DNA of 64,000 nt from UBA1952 sp965200035 (GCA_965200035.1 OZ241334.1:2604001-2668000), one strand, 5' to 3'. Shown: positions 50,440-60,124, counted from the first letter of the stretch. Numbers and translations: made by a program. Notes: generated by a model not told the origin, from the letters alone.

Positions 50440-51255
50440 ATGAAGAAATTAATCCTTTCCCTTTTGGTTGCATCTAGTGCAGCCAGTGCTTTTGCACAGA
50501 CAGATTTATCCCACAGCGTGCTTCTGTACGGTACTGGTGGTTTCACTTCTACTCATGGCAGCGACAGGACTGAGATTTCCGGTATCGGCAATACAGTTGA
50601 CCAGCCGCGCACACGTGATTACATCATTGCACCAGGTCTTGGCTTCAACATCAACAATCACCTTACGGTAGGTGTTAACTTCGGTTATGTTGGCTCTAAG
50701 CTGGATTACGATAAGAGCACTCTTGCTGCAGGCGATATTTACGAAAGCAAGAACCGTGAGTTTGGTGTTGGTCCATTCGTTCGCTATACACAAATGCTGG
50801 GTGAGCACTTTTTCGTTTTCGGCCAGTTGAATGTTAACTACCTGAATGGTAAATCTACCAACTACAACTATCAGATCTCTGGTCCTAATTCAAGCACTGA
50901 AGATACCTGGAACGGCGTTAGCGCAAGCTATTTCCCTGCTGTAGGTGTAATGTTTGCAAAGAGCTGCGCTCTGAGCTTCTCTATCGGCGGCATTGGTTAT
51001 ACTTACCGCAAGTTTGATTATGATAACAACGGTGTTGCTAACCTTGAGCGTACCAGCAAGCAAAGTGCTTTCGGCGTATCAATCGGCCAGCAGTTCAACC
51101 TCGGTATCCAGAAGTATTTCGGTTGCGGTCATGGCAGCCACAAAATGAAGGGTCACCACGAAATGATGGATGATACCCGTATGATGGATACTAAGGATGA
51201 CGAAGAAGAAAGCGACATGCCTAAGCGCAAGGCCCGCAAGAATGACGACGAGTAA
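50440..51255 (+). CDS. Outer-membrane beta-barrel protein with His/Met/acidic C-terminal tail
   Basis: The 271-residue protein has a signal peptide (MKKLILSLLVASSAASAFAQ) and a series of amphipathic beta-strands typical of an 8-stranded OmpW/OmpA-like barrel of the OM_beta-brl type: PGLGFNINNHLTVGVNFGYV, FGVGPFVRYTQMLGEHFFVF, YFPAVGVMFAKSCALSFSIG, VSIGQQFNLGIQKYFG. After the last strand comes an unusual tail of about 45 residues, rich in His and Met, then acidic (HGSHKMKGHHEMMDDTRMM, KDDEEESDMPKRKARKNDDE). Whether the tail is periplasmic or exported is not known. It might bind metal ions. It is a strongly structured transcript unit: promoter and terminator are both visible. Confidence 0.85.
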   Translation: MKKLILSLLVASSAASAFAQTDLSHSVLLYGTGGFTSTHGSDRTEISGIGNTVDQPRTRDYIIAPGLGFNINNHLTVGVNFGYVGSKLDYDKSTLAAGDIYESKNREFGVGPFVRYTQMLGEHFFVFGQLNVNYLNGKSTNYNYQISGPNSSTEDTWNGVSASYFPAVGVMFAKSCALSFSIGGIGYTYRKFDYDNNGVANLERTSKQSAFGVSIGQQFNLGIQKYFGCGHGSHKMKGHHEMMDDTRMMDTKDDEEESDMPKRKARKNDDE

Positions 51256-51287
51256 TCTTAGTCTTCGCTTCAAATCAATTAAAAGCT

Positions 51288-51320
51288 AAAAAGCGCCGCC
51301 TGAATCAGGCGGCGCTTTTA
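51288..51320 (+). terminator. Rho-independent terminator after the outer-membrane barrel gene
   Basis: AAAAGCGCCGCC and GGCGGCGCTTTT pair over 12 bp and more around TGAATCA, followed by TATTTTAT. Located 33 bases after the stop. Confidence 0.9.
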
Positions 51321-51390
51321 TTTTATCCTATTCTGACTTTCCTCTGTTTGAGTTTGGTAAGTTTTCCTCCACAAAATATTCTCAAAAGAA

Positions 51391-51422
51391 AAAAGCACAG
51401 AACCAAAATGCTCTGTGCTTTT
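51391..51422 (-). terminator. Rho-independent terminator after purL
   Basis: AAAAGCACAGA and TCTGTGCTTTT form an 11-bp perfect stem around a 10-base loop, 22 bases past the minus-strand stop of purL. It is also usable from the plus strand. Confidence 0.8.
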
Positions 51423-51443
51423 CTAAAAAAATGTAGCGGGCTT

Positions 51444-53672
51444 CTATGCGTTCAGCATCTTCTCTATAGCATTATCATAGGCATTTTCCCAATCGCTCAG
51501 GTAGCCCCAGCCAGCCTGATCAATGCAGATCTCGCCGGTACCATTTACCTTACCGATATAGCTGTGCGCCACACCGGCTGCTTCAGCTTCAAACATGCCT
51601 TTGAAGGCAGGATCAACGGTCACTATTACGCGGCTCTGCGCTTCGCCAAACAGAAATGCATCTTTACGAATGTCTTCTTCCGTGAAGATAGAGAAGCCGA
51701 ACGGCGTGCCCATAACGCTTTCCAGCAGGCAGGTAAACAGACCTCCTTCAGATATATCGTGCGCTGAGTGAATGGTATTCTTTTCGATCAGTTTGGCAAT
51801 CGTCTGTTGTACATTATATTCTTCATCAAGCTCAAAGTGAGGCGCAGGGCTGTGCGTAACGCCACAGAGATGATGCAGGTATTCCGAGCAATTCAGATCG
51901 TTGTGGCTGCTTCCAACCAGATAAATGAGGTCGCCGGGATTTTTGAAGCGCAGCGTCATCTTGTTGTCCATGCTATCCAGCACGCCTACCATGCCAATAG
52001 TTGGGGTAGGATAGACCGGACCATCTTCACTTTGGTTGTAGAAGCTTACGTTGCCGCCCGTTACCGGTGTGCGGAATTTATTACAGGCTTCACCCATACC
52101 CTTGATGGCATTGACAAACTGATAATAGACTTCGGGATTGTAAGGATTGCCAAAGTTGAGACAATTGGTAACGCCAACCGGCGTGCCGCCGCTGCACACA
52201 ATATTGCGCGCCGCTTCGCTCACCGCGATCATCGTACCCTTATAAGGATCAGAAAATACATAGCGGCTGTTACAGTCGGTAGTCATCGCGATGCCTTTCG
52301 GGCTACCGTGTACGCGTACTACTGCTGCATCAGAAGGGGCATTGGTATGAGTATTGCCAGTGCCTACCATGCTATCGTACTGCTCATATACCCAGCGCTT
52401 GGAAGCGATGTTGGGAAGCTGAACCAGCTCATAGGCCAGCTCTTTCAGATCGGTTGGCTCAGGAATGGTATTGATATCGAAATCAGCTATTGTTTTCAGG
52501 TAGGCCGGCTCTTTCCATTCGCGCTCATATACCGGTGCGCCGCCGCCCAGCACCATACTTTCTGCAGGCACATCAGCGATCAGCTCATCATCCATATAGA
52601 ACTTCAGATTCTTATCAGCCGTTACTTCGCCGATCTGCTGGCAGTGAATATCCCATTTGTCAAAGATGGCCTGCACTGCGCTTTCCTGACCTTTCTTCAG
52701 CACAATGAGCATGCGTTCCTGGCTTTCGGAAAGCAGCATTTCCCAGGGCTTCATATTGGCCTGACGGGTAGGCACTTTATCCAGATGGATGATCATGCCA
52801 TGTTCGCCTTTCGCGCTCATCTCTGAGGTAGAACACGTGATGCCCGCCGCGCCCATATCCTGCATACCAATAATGGTGCCGGTCTGTATGGCTTCCAGGC
52901 ATGCTTCCAGCAATTTCTTTTCCTCAAACGGATCGCCCACCTGTACAGATGGCAATTGCTCAGCGCTGTTCTCCGAAATATCTGCGGAAGCAAATGATGC
53001 ACCGCCGATACCATCTTTGCCTGTAGCCGCACCAACAATATAGACCGGATTGCCCGCGCCATAAGAAGTAGCGGAAACTGTTTCTCCCACTTTCACAATA
53101 CCAACGCTCATGGCATTCACCAATGGATTGGTCTGGTAGCAATCTTCAAAATAAACTTCGCCACCCACTGTAGGAACGCCAAAACAGTTGCCATAGTGAC
53201 CAATGCCTTTGACCACCCCTTTCAGCAGCCACTTGGTTTTAGGATTATCCAGCTTGCCGAAGCGCAGCGAGTTCAGGGAAGCAATCGGCCTTGCCCCCAT
53301 CGTAAAAATATCGCGGTGAATACCCCCAACTCCTGTAGCTGCACCCTGAAATGGCTCAATGGCAGAAGGGTGATTGTGCGATTCGATCTTGAATACACAG
53401 CCCAGTCCGTCGCCGATATCCACAAGGCCTGCATTTTCTTCACCGGCTTTTACCAGCAGGCGTTCGCCTTCGCGCGGAAGGGTCTTGAGCCACTTGATGG
53501 AGTTTTTATAGCTGCAATGCTCGCTCCACATCACGGAGTACATGGCAACCTCATTAAAATTGGGTGTACGGCCCAGAATTTCGGCGATCTGGTGGAATTC
53601 TTCTTCCCGGAGGCCCAGCTTTACGGCTTGTTCGAGTGTGGCCGGCTGCGGCATATTTTGTGTGGCTTGCAT
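51444..53672 (-). CDS. purL: Phosphoribosylformylglycinamidine synthase subunit PurL (small type)
   Basis: From ATG 53672 (MQATQNMPQPATLEQAVKLGL) the protein has 742 residues, the size of the small-type PurL that works with PurQ and PurS; the frame opens seven codons earlier but family length favours this start. Signatures include MWSEHCSYKNSIKWLKTLP, KIESHNHPSAIEPFQGAATGVGGI, VPTVGGEVYFEDCY, IGMQDMGAAGITCSTSEM, TPVTGGNVSFYNQSEDG and the late HDISEGGLFTCLLES. Two AIRS-like halves are thus present. The enzyme uses ATP and ammonia from PurQ to convert FGAR to FGAM in purine synthesis. purQ and purS are not in the window, so they must lie elsewhere. Confidence 0.96.
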   Translation of the reverse strand: MQATQNMPQPATLEQAVKLGLREEEFHQIAEILGRTPNFNEVAMYSVMWSEHCSYKNSIKWLKTLPREGERLLVKAGEENAGLVDIGDGLGCVFKIESHNHPSAIEPFQGAATGVGGIHRDIFTMGARPIASLNSLRFGKLDNPKTKWLLKGVVKGIGHYGNCFGVPTVGGEVYFEDCYQTNPLVNAMSVGIVKVGETVSATSYGAGNPVYIVGAATGKDGIGGASFASADISENSAEQLPSVQVGDPFEEKKLLEACLEAIQTGTIIGMQDMGAAGITCSTSEMSAKGEHGMIIHLDKVPTRQANMKPWEMLLSESQERMLIVLKKGQESAVQAIFDKWDIHCQQIGEVTADKNLKFYMDDELIADVPAESMVLGGGAPVYEREWKEPAYLKTIADFDINTIPEPTDLKELAYELVQLPNIASKRWVYEQYDSMVGTGNTHTNAPSDAAVVRVHGSPKGIAMTTDCNSRYVFSDPYKGTMIAVSEAARNIVCSGGTPVGVTNCLNFGNPYNPEVYYQFVNAIKGMGEACNKFRTPVTGGNVSFYNQSEDGPVYPTPTIGMVGVLDSMDNKMTLRFKNPGDLIYLVGSSHNDLNCSEYLHHLCGVTHSPAPHFELDEEYNVQQTIAKLIEKNTIHSAHDISEGGLFTCLLESVMGTPFGFSIFTEEDIRKDAFLFGEAQSRVIVTVDPAFKGMFEAEAAGVAHSYIGKVNGTGEICIDQAGWGYLSDWENAYDNAIEKMLNA

Positions 53673-53742
53673 GGCGTGGAATAGAGGGTGCAAAATTACA
53701 TTTTTTTGCGGGGAGGCAGTAGCTGCATATCCTGCAAGAAAG

Positions 53743-53777
53743 AAAACATCCGGCCTGTAAGTGACCGGATGTTTTTT
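53743..53777 (-). terminator. Terminator between tRNA-Val and purL
   Basis: AAAACATCCGG and CCGGATGTTTT form an 11-bp stem around an 11-base loop. On the minus strand it lies just after the tRNA and is followed by a T-rich tract (TTTTCTTTCTT). Confidence 0.75.
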
Positions 53778-53781
53778 GAAG

Positions 53782-53855
53782 AGGGTGCTATTGGATTCGA
53801 ACCAACGACCTTTACCATGTCAAGGTAACGCTCTAACCAACTGAGCTAAGCACCC
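53782..53855 (-). tRNA. tRNA-Val (anticodon GAC)
   Basis: The minus strand folds into a normal 74-base cloverleaf: acceptor GGGTGCT pairs with AGCACCC, D-arm GCTC/GAGC, anticodon stem TTACC/GGTAA with loop TTGACAT giving anticodon GAC, and T-arm GTTGG/CCAAT with loop TTCGAAT. GAC reads the valine codons GUC and GUU. The discriminator base reads T in the DNA and the CCA end is not encoded. Confidence 0.93.
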
Positions 53856-53889
53856 TTCTACGGCGAAGATAATGCAGGAAAAAGAAAAT

Positions 53890-56800
53890 TTAGCTCAGCA
53901 GGAAGGCAATATCATCGCGCGTCAGCTTCTTGAGGAATGAATTATCGTCTGCCACCAGATCCGTAGCCAGCGCACGCTTGCGCTCCTGCAGCAGCAGCAT
54001 CTTTTCCTCGATCGTATCCTTACAGATAAGCCGGTAGGCGAAAATATTTTTCGTCTGTCCTATACGGTGCGTACGGTCAATTGCCTGCTGCTCTACCGCC
54101 GGGTTCCACCAGGGATCAACAATATATACATAGTCAGCCGCAGTGAGGTTGAGGCCTACGCCGCCGGCTTTCAGCGAGATCAGGAATACCCGGCACTCTT
54201 CATTGTGCTGAAATTCCTGAATAGCCCGCTCACGATCGGTAGAAGAAGTGCTGCCATCGAAGTAAGAGTAAGGAATGCCCTGCGCCTCCAGCTCTTTGCG
54301 GATGAGCGCCAGCATACCGAGGAACTGGGAAAATACAAGCGCTTTATGGTTGCCTACATTTTCCAGTATTTCGCGCATCAGCTCTTCCTGCTTGATCGAA
54401 TGGTTCGGGAACTTTTCGTCTTCATTCAGAATGGCCGGAGAATCGCATATCTGCCGCAGTTTGGTAAGGCCGGACAGAATGTGCATCTGTGAGCGCTCAA
54501 TGCCGCGCTCGTCGATCATACCGAGGATCTGGTCTTTATAAGTGTTGCGGTAAGCATTGTAGATCTTTCGCTGATCTGCGCCCATCTCGCAATACAGTAC
54601 GGTTGTTGTTTTTTCCGGAAGGTCTTTGGCTACCTGCTCTTTGGTACGGCGGAGCATGAATGGATAGGTGAGCTTCCGTAATTGCTGCTTTACTTCATCT
54701 TCGCCAAACTTATCAATGGGTGTGGCAAATTCATTCATGAAAAATTCCCTGCTGCCCAGCATACCCGGATTCAGGAAATTCATCTGCGCATACAGGTCAA
54801 ATGTGTTATTCTGAACCGGAGTACCGCTCAACGCCAGCCTGTTCTTCGCATTCAGCAGCAAAGAGGCTTTGGCCACCTGCGACTGCGGATTTTTAATGGC
54901 CTGCGATTCATCCAGCACCACGTAATCAAACTCGAATTCTTTCAGCATTTTCACATCGCTGCGCATAGTGCCGTACGTTGTGATGATTACATCATAGTGC
55001 TCAAAAGCCTTGGTAGTAGCCGTTCGCTTGGGACCATGATGGATGAAATGCCGGAGATCGGGGGTGAATTTTTTAATTTCTGCCTCCCAGTTATACATCA
55101 GTGTAGTAGGGCAGATCACCATGAATTTTGCTTCCGGATACTCATTAAAATATTGCTGGAAGAAAGATAGGGTCTGTACTGTTTTGCCCAGGCCCATATC
55201 ATCGGCCAGAATGCCGCCCCAACCCGCTTCCCGCAGGAAGGCAAGCCACTGGAAGCCCGCCTGTTGATAGGGACGAAGATTTGCTTTCAGCTGTGCGGGA
55301 GGCGCAAGGTTACTATAGTCATTATCAATAATATCTGCGAGGTGGCCTTTCTTTTCCTCCAATTCATCGAGCACAGCCTGTTCATCTACTTCGGCCAATA
55401 ATTCATCCAGTACGGAAAAATGGAATTTTTTAAGCCTTAGCTTTCCATCTTTCGCATCACCCATCTTGATGAGCAATGCATATTTCTTCACCCAGTCTTC
55501 GGGTAGCAGACCTATAGAGCCATCGCTGAGCTGTACATAATTCTGGCGCTGGGTCAGCGCTTTTTTGACATCGGTAATGGATACATGCTGATCGCCGAAA
55601 GTAATATCCACCCTGGTGTCGAACCAATCGATGCCGCTGCTCACTTTCACTTTGGTCTCAGGCCGGTGAGTGCTGATGCGCAGCCTTTTCAGCTCATTCA
55701 TGCCCAGCAAGGCCACCTGCTGCTCGCGCATAATATCGATAAACCGGAAAAACCAGTTGGCGGCCAGCACATCATCTGCAGGGAGGTAAAAGAAATGATC
55801 TTCTTCCGCCACTTTCATATCGGTATGCAGGCCCTGGATCAGATTGATGAAGTCTTCCTCCGTTTTGCTGTGACGATGCAGTATATTGATCTTTCCATCC
55901 ATCGGCACAATCACATCGCCCTGGTAACCCCACTTTATTTCCAGACTGCCGTAGGCAAATGCGGGAATGAGCACCAGCATCCGGTCACGCTCCTGGAGAT
56001 GCAGGCGCAGGGCAGGCTTTACGGCATCAGAATGTGCAATCAGCTCAGGCGCAAAATCAACTTCGATCTGTTGCCGCCATTGCATGATTTCGTGCTCCAG
56101 AAATGCAGGCCAGTCGGTGTCCGCTATTTTCTTTGTCCCTGATGGCAGCATACCGGCTACGATCGGGATGGCTGCGAGTGCATTCAACGGATACAGCGTA
56201 TCCTGATGAATCACCAATCCGGCATTCAGGACTTCTGCTTCTTTGAAATCAAGCACCTCGGCGCCGATCTGCCAAAGCAGCCTGAGTGTACAATCTTTTT
56301 TGCCGTTTACAACGCTAAGCCGCGCCCTGATCGGATGCGCTGAGAAGCGGACCGGCTTCAGCGAAGCGCTGGTCAGCTTTGCGCTGCTGCGAATGAACGT
56401 CAGCGGATAAGTGGAAAAGCGCGCCAGTAGATGCTGGTATTTTGGCAGCAGGTACTCCCACACTGCATCACGTATTTCGGTGGCGGGCTCAGGCTTCAGC
56501 ACCTGTGTATAATCATCCAGAAAATCGCCGAACGGCAGATTTTTTTTCAGGTATTTCAGAATCTCTTCGGGCAGGAATTTACGGGTGATTGGCAATAGCT
56601 CACGATCTCTCTCCCGGAATATCATGGCATTGATGTATTGCTGCAGCTCCAGTCGCTCAATCTTCCCTGTAAAGGTGCCTGACTCATCGTCGGCTTCACC
56701 GCCTACAAGATCAAACTGCACGAACGGATACCAGGGAACAGACGTATTCACCACCACCCCAATGCGCTGCTCTTCATGTACTGCAATTGAAGCAGGAACT

Positions 56801-57645
56801 TCAGCAATTACCTGCTTTTCTACCACCCTCGGTGCAGATGAAGGCACAGTTGCACTTACCTTTTTAATCGATGGGTCCAGCACGCGCAGGAATGGCTTGC
56901 CGTCCTGATAGGTAAAATCAAACTTGCCGGTAAGATCGTCAGTCAGCGAATAGCCATATTGCTGCAAGAGCTTGTTCTTTTGTATATCCCAGTTCTGCAT
57001 CCGCAGGAAATATTGCGGACCATGGTTATAAAATATATGCAGATAAGTGGCTGTTTTGTGCCTGCAAAGCGGAAACTCTTTTTCATCGCAGCCGCAGGAT
57101 GTATCGTAATAGCGCTCTTCATTTTGCCGGATCACTACTTTGTATTCCTTCTCATCGTCCAGCACTGTCGCCTCTATAGTATCCGGTTTGGTGCCTGTCA
57201 GCAATACTTTTTTACTTCGGGCAAGCTGTGTGGCTTCCTCCATCATTTTGGGGGAGGAAAATACCGCTAACATCTGCTCACTCACCGTACGCATACGTAC
57301 TACGGTGTGCTGCTGATTGTAGGTAATATCGGCATTATCGAAGAAGCCGGATTGCACAATATCATTGAGCTGAAAAAGAGCCGCTACCTCGTGGCGGCAG
57401 ATCTCACCGAGATTATACGGGCACTGGCAGCGAACAGAAAGCTGGGCAGGATCGCTGAACCGGTTAATGGTAACGGTGTAGTAATTCTGATAAACATCAT
57501 TGCGCACGCGGAAGCGCACTTGCTGGAGCAAATGATCTACATCAAGCAATTGTACGCCGGCTGTATGAAAAATGCGTTTGCCGCGGCGTATAACTTCTTC
57601 GGTTCCGTAATTGTAAACGTGCTTAAGCAGCGGGGGGAGAGACAT
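53890..57645 (-). CDS. SNF2-family DEAD/DEAH helicase with two SWIM zinc motifs
   Basis: The 1251-residue protein has two SWIM-type zinc motifs near the N-terminus: CQCPYNLGEICRH (C73, C75, C83, H85) and CGCDEKEFPLCRH (C184, C186, C194, H196). A long middle part of beta-rich sequence follows, then a C-terminal SNF2 helicase core. Motif I is DDMGLGKTVQTL, motif II DESQ (VLDESQAIKN), motif III LSGTPVQNN, motif V LKAGGVGLNLTAADYV and motif VI DRTHRIGQ. Bacterial SWIM-SNF2 proteins (HepA/RapA-like relatives) remodel protein-nucleic acid complexes; a role in DNA repair or transcription recycling is possible but not shown. No partner gene is adjacent; the tRNA-Val follows on the same strand. Confidence 0.92.
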   Translation of the reverse strand: MSLPPLLKHVYNYGTEEVIRRGKRIFHTAGVQLLDVDHLLQQVRFRVRNDVYQNYYTVTINRFSDPAQLSVRCQCPYNLGEICRHEVAALFQLNDIVQSGFFDNADITYNQQHTVVRMRTVSEQMLAVFSSPKMMEEATQLARSKKVLLTGTKPDTIEATVLDDEKEYKVVIRQNEERYYDTSCGCDEKEFPLCRHKTATYLHIFYNHGPQYFLRMQNWDIQKNKLLQQYGYSLTDDLTGKFDFTYQDGKPFLRVLDPSIKKVSATVPSSAPRVVEKQVIAEVPASIAVHEEQRIGVVVNTSVPWYPFVQFDLVGGEADDESGTFTGKIERLELQQYINAMIFRERDRELLPITRKFLPEEILKYLKKNLPFGDFLDDYTQVLKPEPATEIRDAVWEYLLPKYQHLLARFSTYPLTFIRSSAKLTSASLKPVRFSAHPIRARLSVVNGKKDCTLRLLWQIGAEVLDFKEAEVLNAGLVIHQDTLYPLNALAAIPIVAGMLPSGTKKIADTDWPAFLEHEIMQWRQQIEVDFAPELIAHSDAVKPALRLHLQERDRMLVLIPAFAYGSLEIKWGYQGDVIVPMDGKINILHRHSKTEEDFINLIQGLHTDMKVAEEDHFFYLPADDVLAANWFFRFIDIMREQQVALLGMNELKRLRISTHRPETKVKVSSGIDWFDTRVDITFGDQHVSITDVKKALTQRQNYVQLSDGSIGLLPEDWVKKYALLIKMGDAKDGKLRLKKFHFSVLDELLAEVDEQAVLDELEEKKGHLADIIDNDYSNLAPPAQLKANLRPYQQAGFQWLAFLREAGWGGILADDMGLGKTVQTLSFFQQYFNEYPEAKFMVICPTTLMYNWEAEIKKFTPDLRHFIHHGPKRTATTKAFEHYDVIITTYGTMRSDVKMLKEFEFDYVVLDESQAIKNPQSQVAKASLLLNAKNRLALSGTPVQNNTFDLYAQMNFLNPGMLGSREFFMNEFATPIDKFGEDEVKQQLRKLTYPFMLRRTKEQVAKDLPEKTTTVLYCEMGADQRKIYNAYRNTYKDQILGMIDERGIERSQMHILSGLTKLRQICDSPAILNEDEKFPNHSIKQEELMREILENVGNHKALVFSQFLGMLALIRKELEAQGIPYSYFDGSTSSTDRERAIQEFQHNEECRVFLISLKAGGVGLNLTAADYVYIVDPWWNPAVEQQAIDRTHRIGQTKNIFAYRLICKDTIEEKMLLLQERKRALATDLVADDNSFLKKLTRDDIAFLLS

Positions 57646-57692
57646 GTAATAGCAGGCTTATGCCTTTGGAAAAAGCAAGCCGCAAAAGTAGT

Positions 57693-57720
57693 AAAAAAGC
57701 CCCTGTAATCCGGGGCTTTT
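57693..57720 (-). terminator. Rho-independent terminator after the phosphate transporter gene
   Basis: AAAAAAGCCCC and GGGGCTTTT pair around a short loop (10-bp stem), 28 bases past the minus-strand stop of the transporter and 47 bases upstream of the helicase start. Confidence 0.85.
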
Positions 57721-57748
57721 CATGGAAGATAGTATTGAAAATAAAAAA

Positions 57749-59233
57749 TTAATGTGCAAAGAGCTGTACAACCAGGTAAACCAGACTGGCAATGAGGGCA
57801 CTTACCGGAATAGTGAGTATCCACGCCCAGAGCAGATTGATGGTTACTCCCCAGCGTACGGCAGAAAGCCGCTTGGTAGCGCCTACCCCTATGATGGAAC
57901 CGGTAATGGTATGTGTAGTGCTCACCGGTATCTTTAGCTGCTCGGTGAAGAAGAGCGTAATAGCGCCCGCTGTTTCCGCAGCTACCCCCTCAAATGGTGT
58001 TACCTTGGTAATGCGTGATCCCATGGTCTTGATAATCTTCCAGCCGCCGCTGAGCGTACCCAGAGAAATAGCCGAGTAGCAGGCCAGCGGTACCCATGAT
58101 ACCATGTTTTCCAGATGATATTTTGCGGGATTGTATGCTACAAGCGCGGCCATGATAATGCCCATTACTTTCTGTGCATCATTGCCACCATGACCTATGC
58201 TGAACGCGGCAGAAGAAACCAGCTGCAGCCGCTTCAATACCTTGGTGCCGGTAGCATAATTGAGCCTGCTGAGGAAGAAGGTGGCGACGCTCATGGTAAT
58301 GAGAATCAATGAAGCGAGCAGCCATTTCAGGTTCTCACCATACAGCATAATATCCAGAAAACGGGAATCATAAACGGTATGGTAAGTGGCTACAACGTCC
58401 TGCTCAGCCTCTTTGCGCAGAATATGAAAGCGTACAGTGTCAGTTGCCACATGCTTCAGCAGCACCGCATCGATGGTTTTCTTCTCGTCAATGGGCTGCT
58501 CATCAGTGCTGAGGATGATATCGCCCTTCTGAATGCCCATTTTAGCAGCCGGAGAGCTGTTGAAAACGCTTTCTACCTTGAGCCCCTTCCCAGTATAGTC
58601 GCCCGCAAATTTCATCCCTACAATACGCGATGCATCTGTTGCAATAACCGTGGTAAGCCCGGCCACAACCGCGATCAGAACGGTGATGGAAATAAGCTTC
58701 GGCCACCATTTCTTCTCGAAAGAATGCAGGAACCACAGGGAGATTAGGTAGGCAATAAACATGCCCATCAATGGTGCTAGCACGATAAAGGCAATGATCA
58801 CAAGCACGCCGGATGGCACCCAGCCTGTCTTATCAGGCGTGTACCAGTTGATTACGCTGGACCCGGCATGAAATTTTGCGTGCGCGATAGCTGCGCCGGC
58901 AAAGCCGCCGATAAGGGTGTGAGAAGAGGAAGAAGGAATGCCGCGCCACCAGGTAAACAGGTTCCAGATAATAGCGGATATAAGACCGGAAAGCACTACC
59001 GGCAGGGTAATGAATTCTTTGTTTACAGTCTTGGCAATGGTATTGGCCACGCCGTGATCCTTAAAAAGAAAAAAGGCTACGAAGTTAAAGAACGCAGCCC
59101 AGACCACTGCCTGGAAAGGCGTGAGCACCTTCGTGGATACAACTGTAGCTATAGAGTTGGCCGCATCATGGAAACCATTGATGTAATCAAAGATGATCGC
59201 AAATGCGATGATGGCAATCAGCAGAACAGACAT
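57749..59233 (-). CDS. pit: Inorganic phosphate transporter (PiT family) with an inserted PDZ domain
   Basis: The 494-residue protein is a PiT (PHO-4) phosphate permease. The duplicated signature is seen as DYINGFHDAANSIATVVST in the N-terminal half and FSIGHGGNDAQKVMGI in the C-terminal half, and membrane helices are plentiful. Between the halves, at about 205-285, lies a soluble PDZ-like insert: GLKVESVFNSSPAAKMGIQKGDIILSTDEQPI. PDZ domains bind C-terminal tails or regulate proteases; an insert in a transporter loop is unusual. It is followed on the same strand by a DUF47 PhoU-like gene only 17 bases upstream, the standard partner of Pit permeases. Together they import phosphate with a proton or cation. 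Confidence 0.93.
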   Translation of the reverse strand: MSVLLIAIIAFAIIFDYINGFHDAANSIATVVSTKVLTPFQAVVWAAFFNFVAFFLFKDHGVANTIAKTVNKEFITLPVVLSGLISAIIWNLFTWWRGIPSSSSHTLIGGFAGAAIAHAKFHAGSSVINWYTPDKTGWVPSGVLVIIAFIVLAPLMGMFIAYLISLWFLHSFEKKWWPKLISITVLIAVVAGLTTVIATDASRIVGMKFAGDYTGKGLKVESVFNSSPAAKMGIQKGDIILSTDEQPIDEKKTIDAVLLKHVATDTVRFHILRKEAEQDVVATYHTVYDSRFLDIMLYGENLKWLLASLILITMSVATFFLSRLNYATGTKVLKRLQLVSSAAFSIGHGGNDAQKVMGIIMAALVAYNPAKYHLENMVSWVPLACYSAISLGTLSGGWKIIKTMGSRITKVTPFEGVAAETAGAITLFFTEQLKIPVSTTHTITGSIIGVGATKRLSAVRWGVTINLLWAWILTIPVSALIASLVYLVVQLFAH

Positions 59234-59250
59234 ATAAGTTGCCGTACGGC

Positions 59251-59901
59251 TTATGAATATTTAACGATGATAGACTCGATTACATTGGCAGCATCTTCGC
59301 ACTTATCGGTCACAATCTCCATCTCCTGGTACAGATCTTTGCGCTTGATCAGCTCTATCGGATTCATGCTCAGGGAAGTGAACAGGCTTACTGTAGCTTT
59401 GTCAAAAAGATCATCTGCCTCATTTTCCAGGCTGTTGATGCCTACACATGCATCGGTGATGGCCTTGAGGTTACGCATATTGCGCAGTTCATGCACACCC
59501 GTATGCAGCATAGAAATGGACTTATCAATAATTACGGCAAACTGCTGCATCACCTCGTCCACCTCATCCACCTGATAATTGAGTATGCGCTTGGCAGTGC
59601 CCCAGGTATAATCAGCTACATCATCCAGCGCTGTAGCCAGTGAGTGAATGTCTTCGCGGTCGAAAGGCGTAATGAAATTCCTGCCCAGCTCAATGAAGAT
59701 GCGGTGTGTTACCTCATCATTCTTATGCTCCAGATCATCGAGCATGCGCAGCAGGCGGTCGCGCTCTGTGCGGTTCTTCTCGTTGAGCGCCTGAATCAGC
59801 ACGGCGCTCATCTTCTGCAGATTGCCCATCACTTCTTCAAACAAAGAGTAGAAAACCCTGTCTTTAGGTGTAAATATCTTGAGGAAATTTCCAAGACCCA
59901 T
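59251..59901 (-). CDS. DUF47 (PhoU-like) accessory protein of the Pit transporter
   Basis: The 216-residue protein is fully helical, with the DUF47/PhoU_div pattern: FYSLFEEVMGNLQKMSAVLIQAL, RLLRMLDDLEHKNDEVTHRIFIELGRNFITPFDREDIHSLATALDDVADYTW, and ENEADDLFDKATVSLF. The acidic DDLEHKNDEVTH and ENEADDL segments bind metals in PhoU relatives. It lies 17 bases upstream of pit in the same operon. Such proteins control or support PiT-type phosphate uptake in many bacteria. Start at ATG 59901 gives MGLGNFLKIFTPKDRVFY, the family's normal N-terminus. Confidence 0.92.
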   Translation of the reverse strand: MGLGNFLKIFTPKDRVFYSLFEEVMGNLQKMSAVLIQALNEKNRTERDRLLRMLDDLEHKNDEVTHRIFIELGRNFITPFDREDIHSLATALDDVADYTWGTAKRILNYQVDEVDEVMQQFAVIIDKSISMLHTGVHELRNMRNLKAITDACVGINSLENEADDLFDKATVSLFTSLSMNPIELIKRKDLYQEMEIVTDKCEDAANVIESIIVKYS

Positions 59902-60124
59902 TTTAAGCTGTATTTAGAATAGAATATTCGGGGCGAAAGTAAGCCTACTCATTAGCCAATACTAATGGCGTGCCGAAAACTTAATAATTAATTAATCTTC
60001 GCTTTCTGATAATGATTTGTGTTTCAGAAACAATGTTTTTTGAATTTATTATAAACTTAATATTTACTGAAGATGTAAACAGTTGGCTCATAAATGACCT
60101 AACTGCATACAGCGCTGGCGGCAC

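Noticed and set aside
51768..52826. Plus-strand open frame of 352 codons opposite purL
   Set aside because: PurL motifs run unbroken on the minus strand, so this frame is a by-product.
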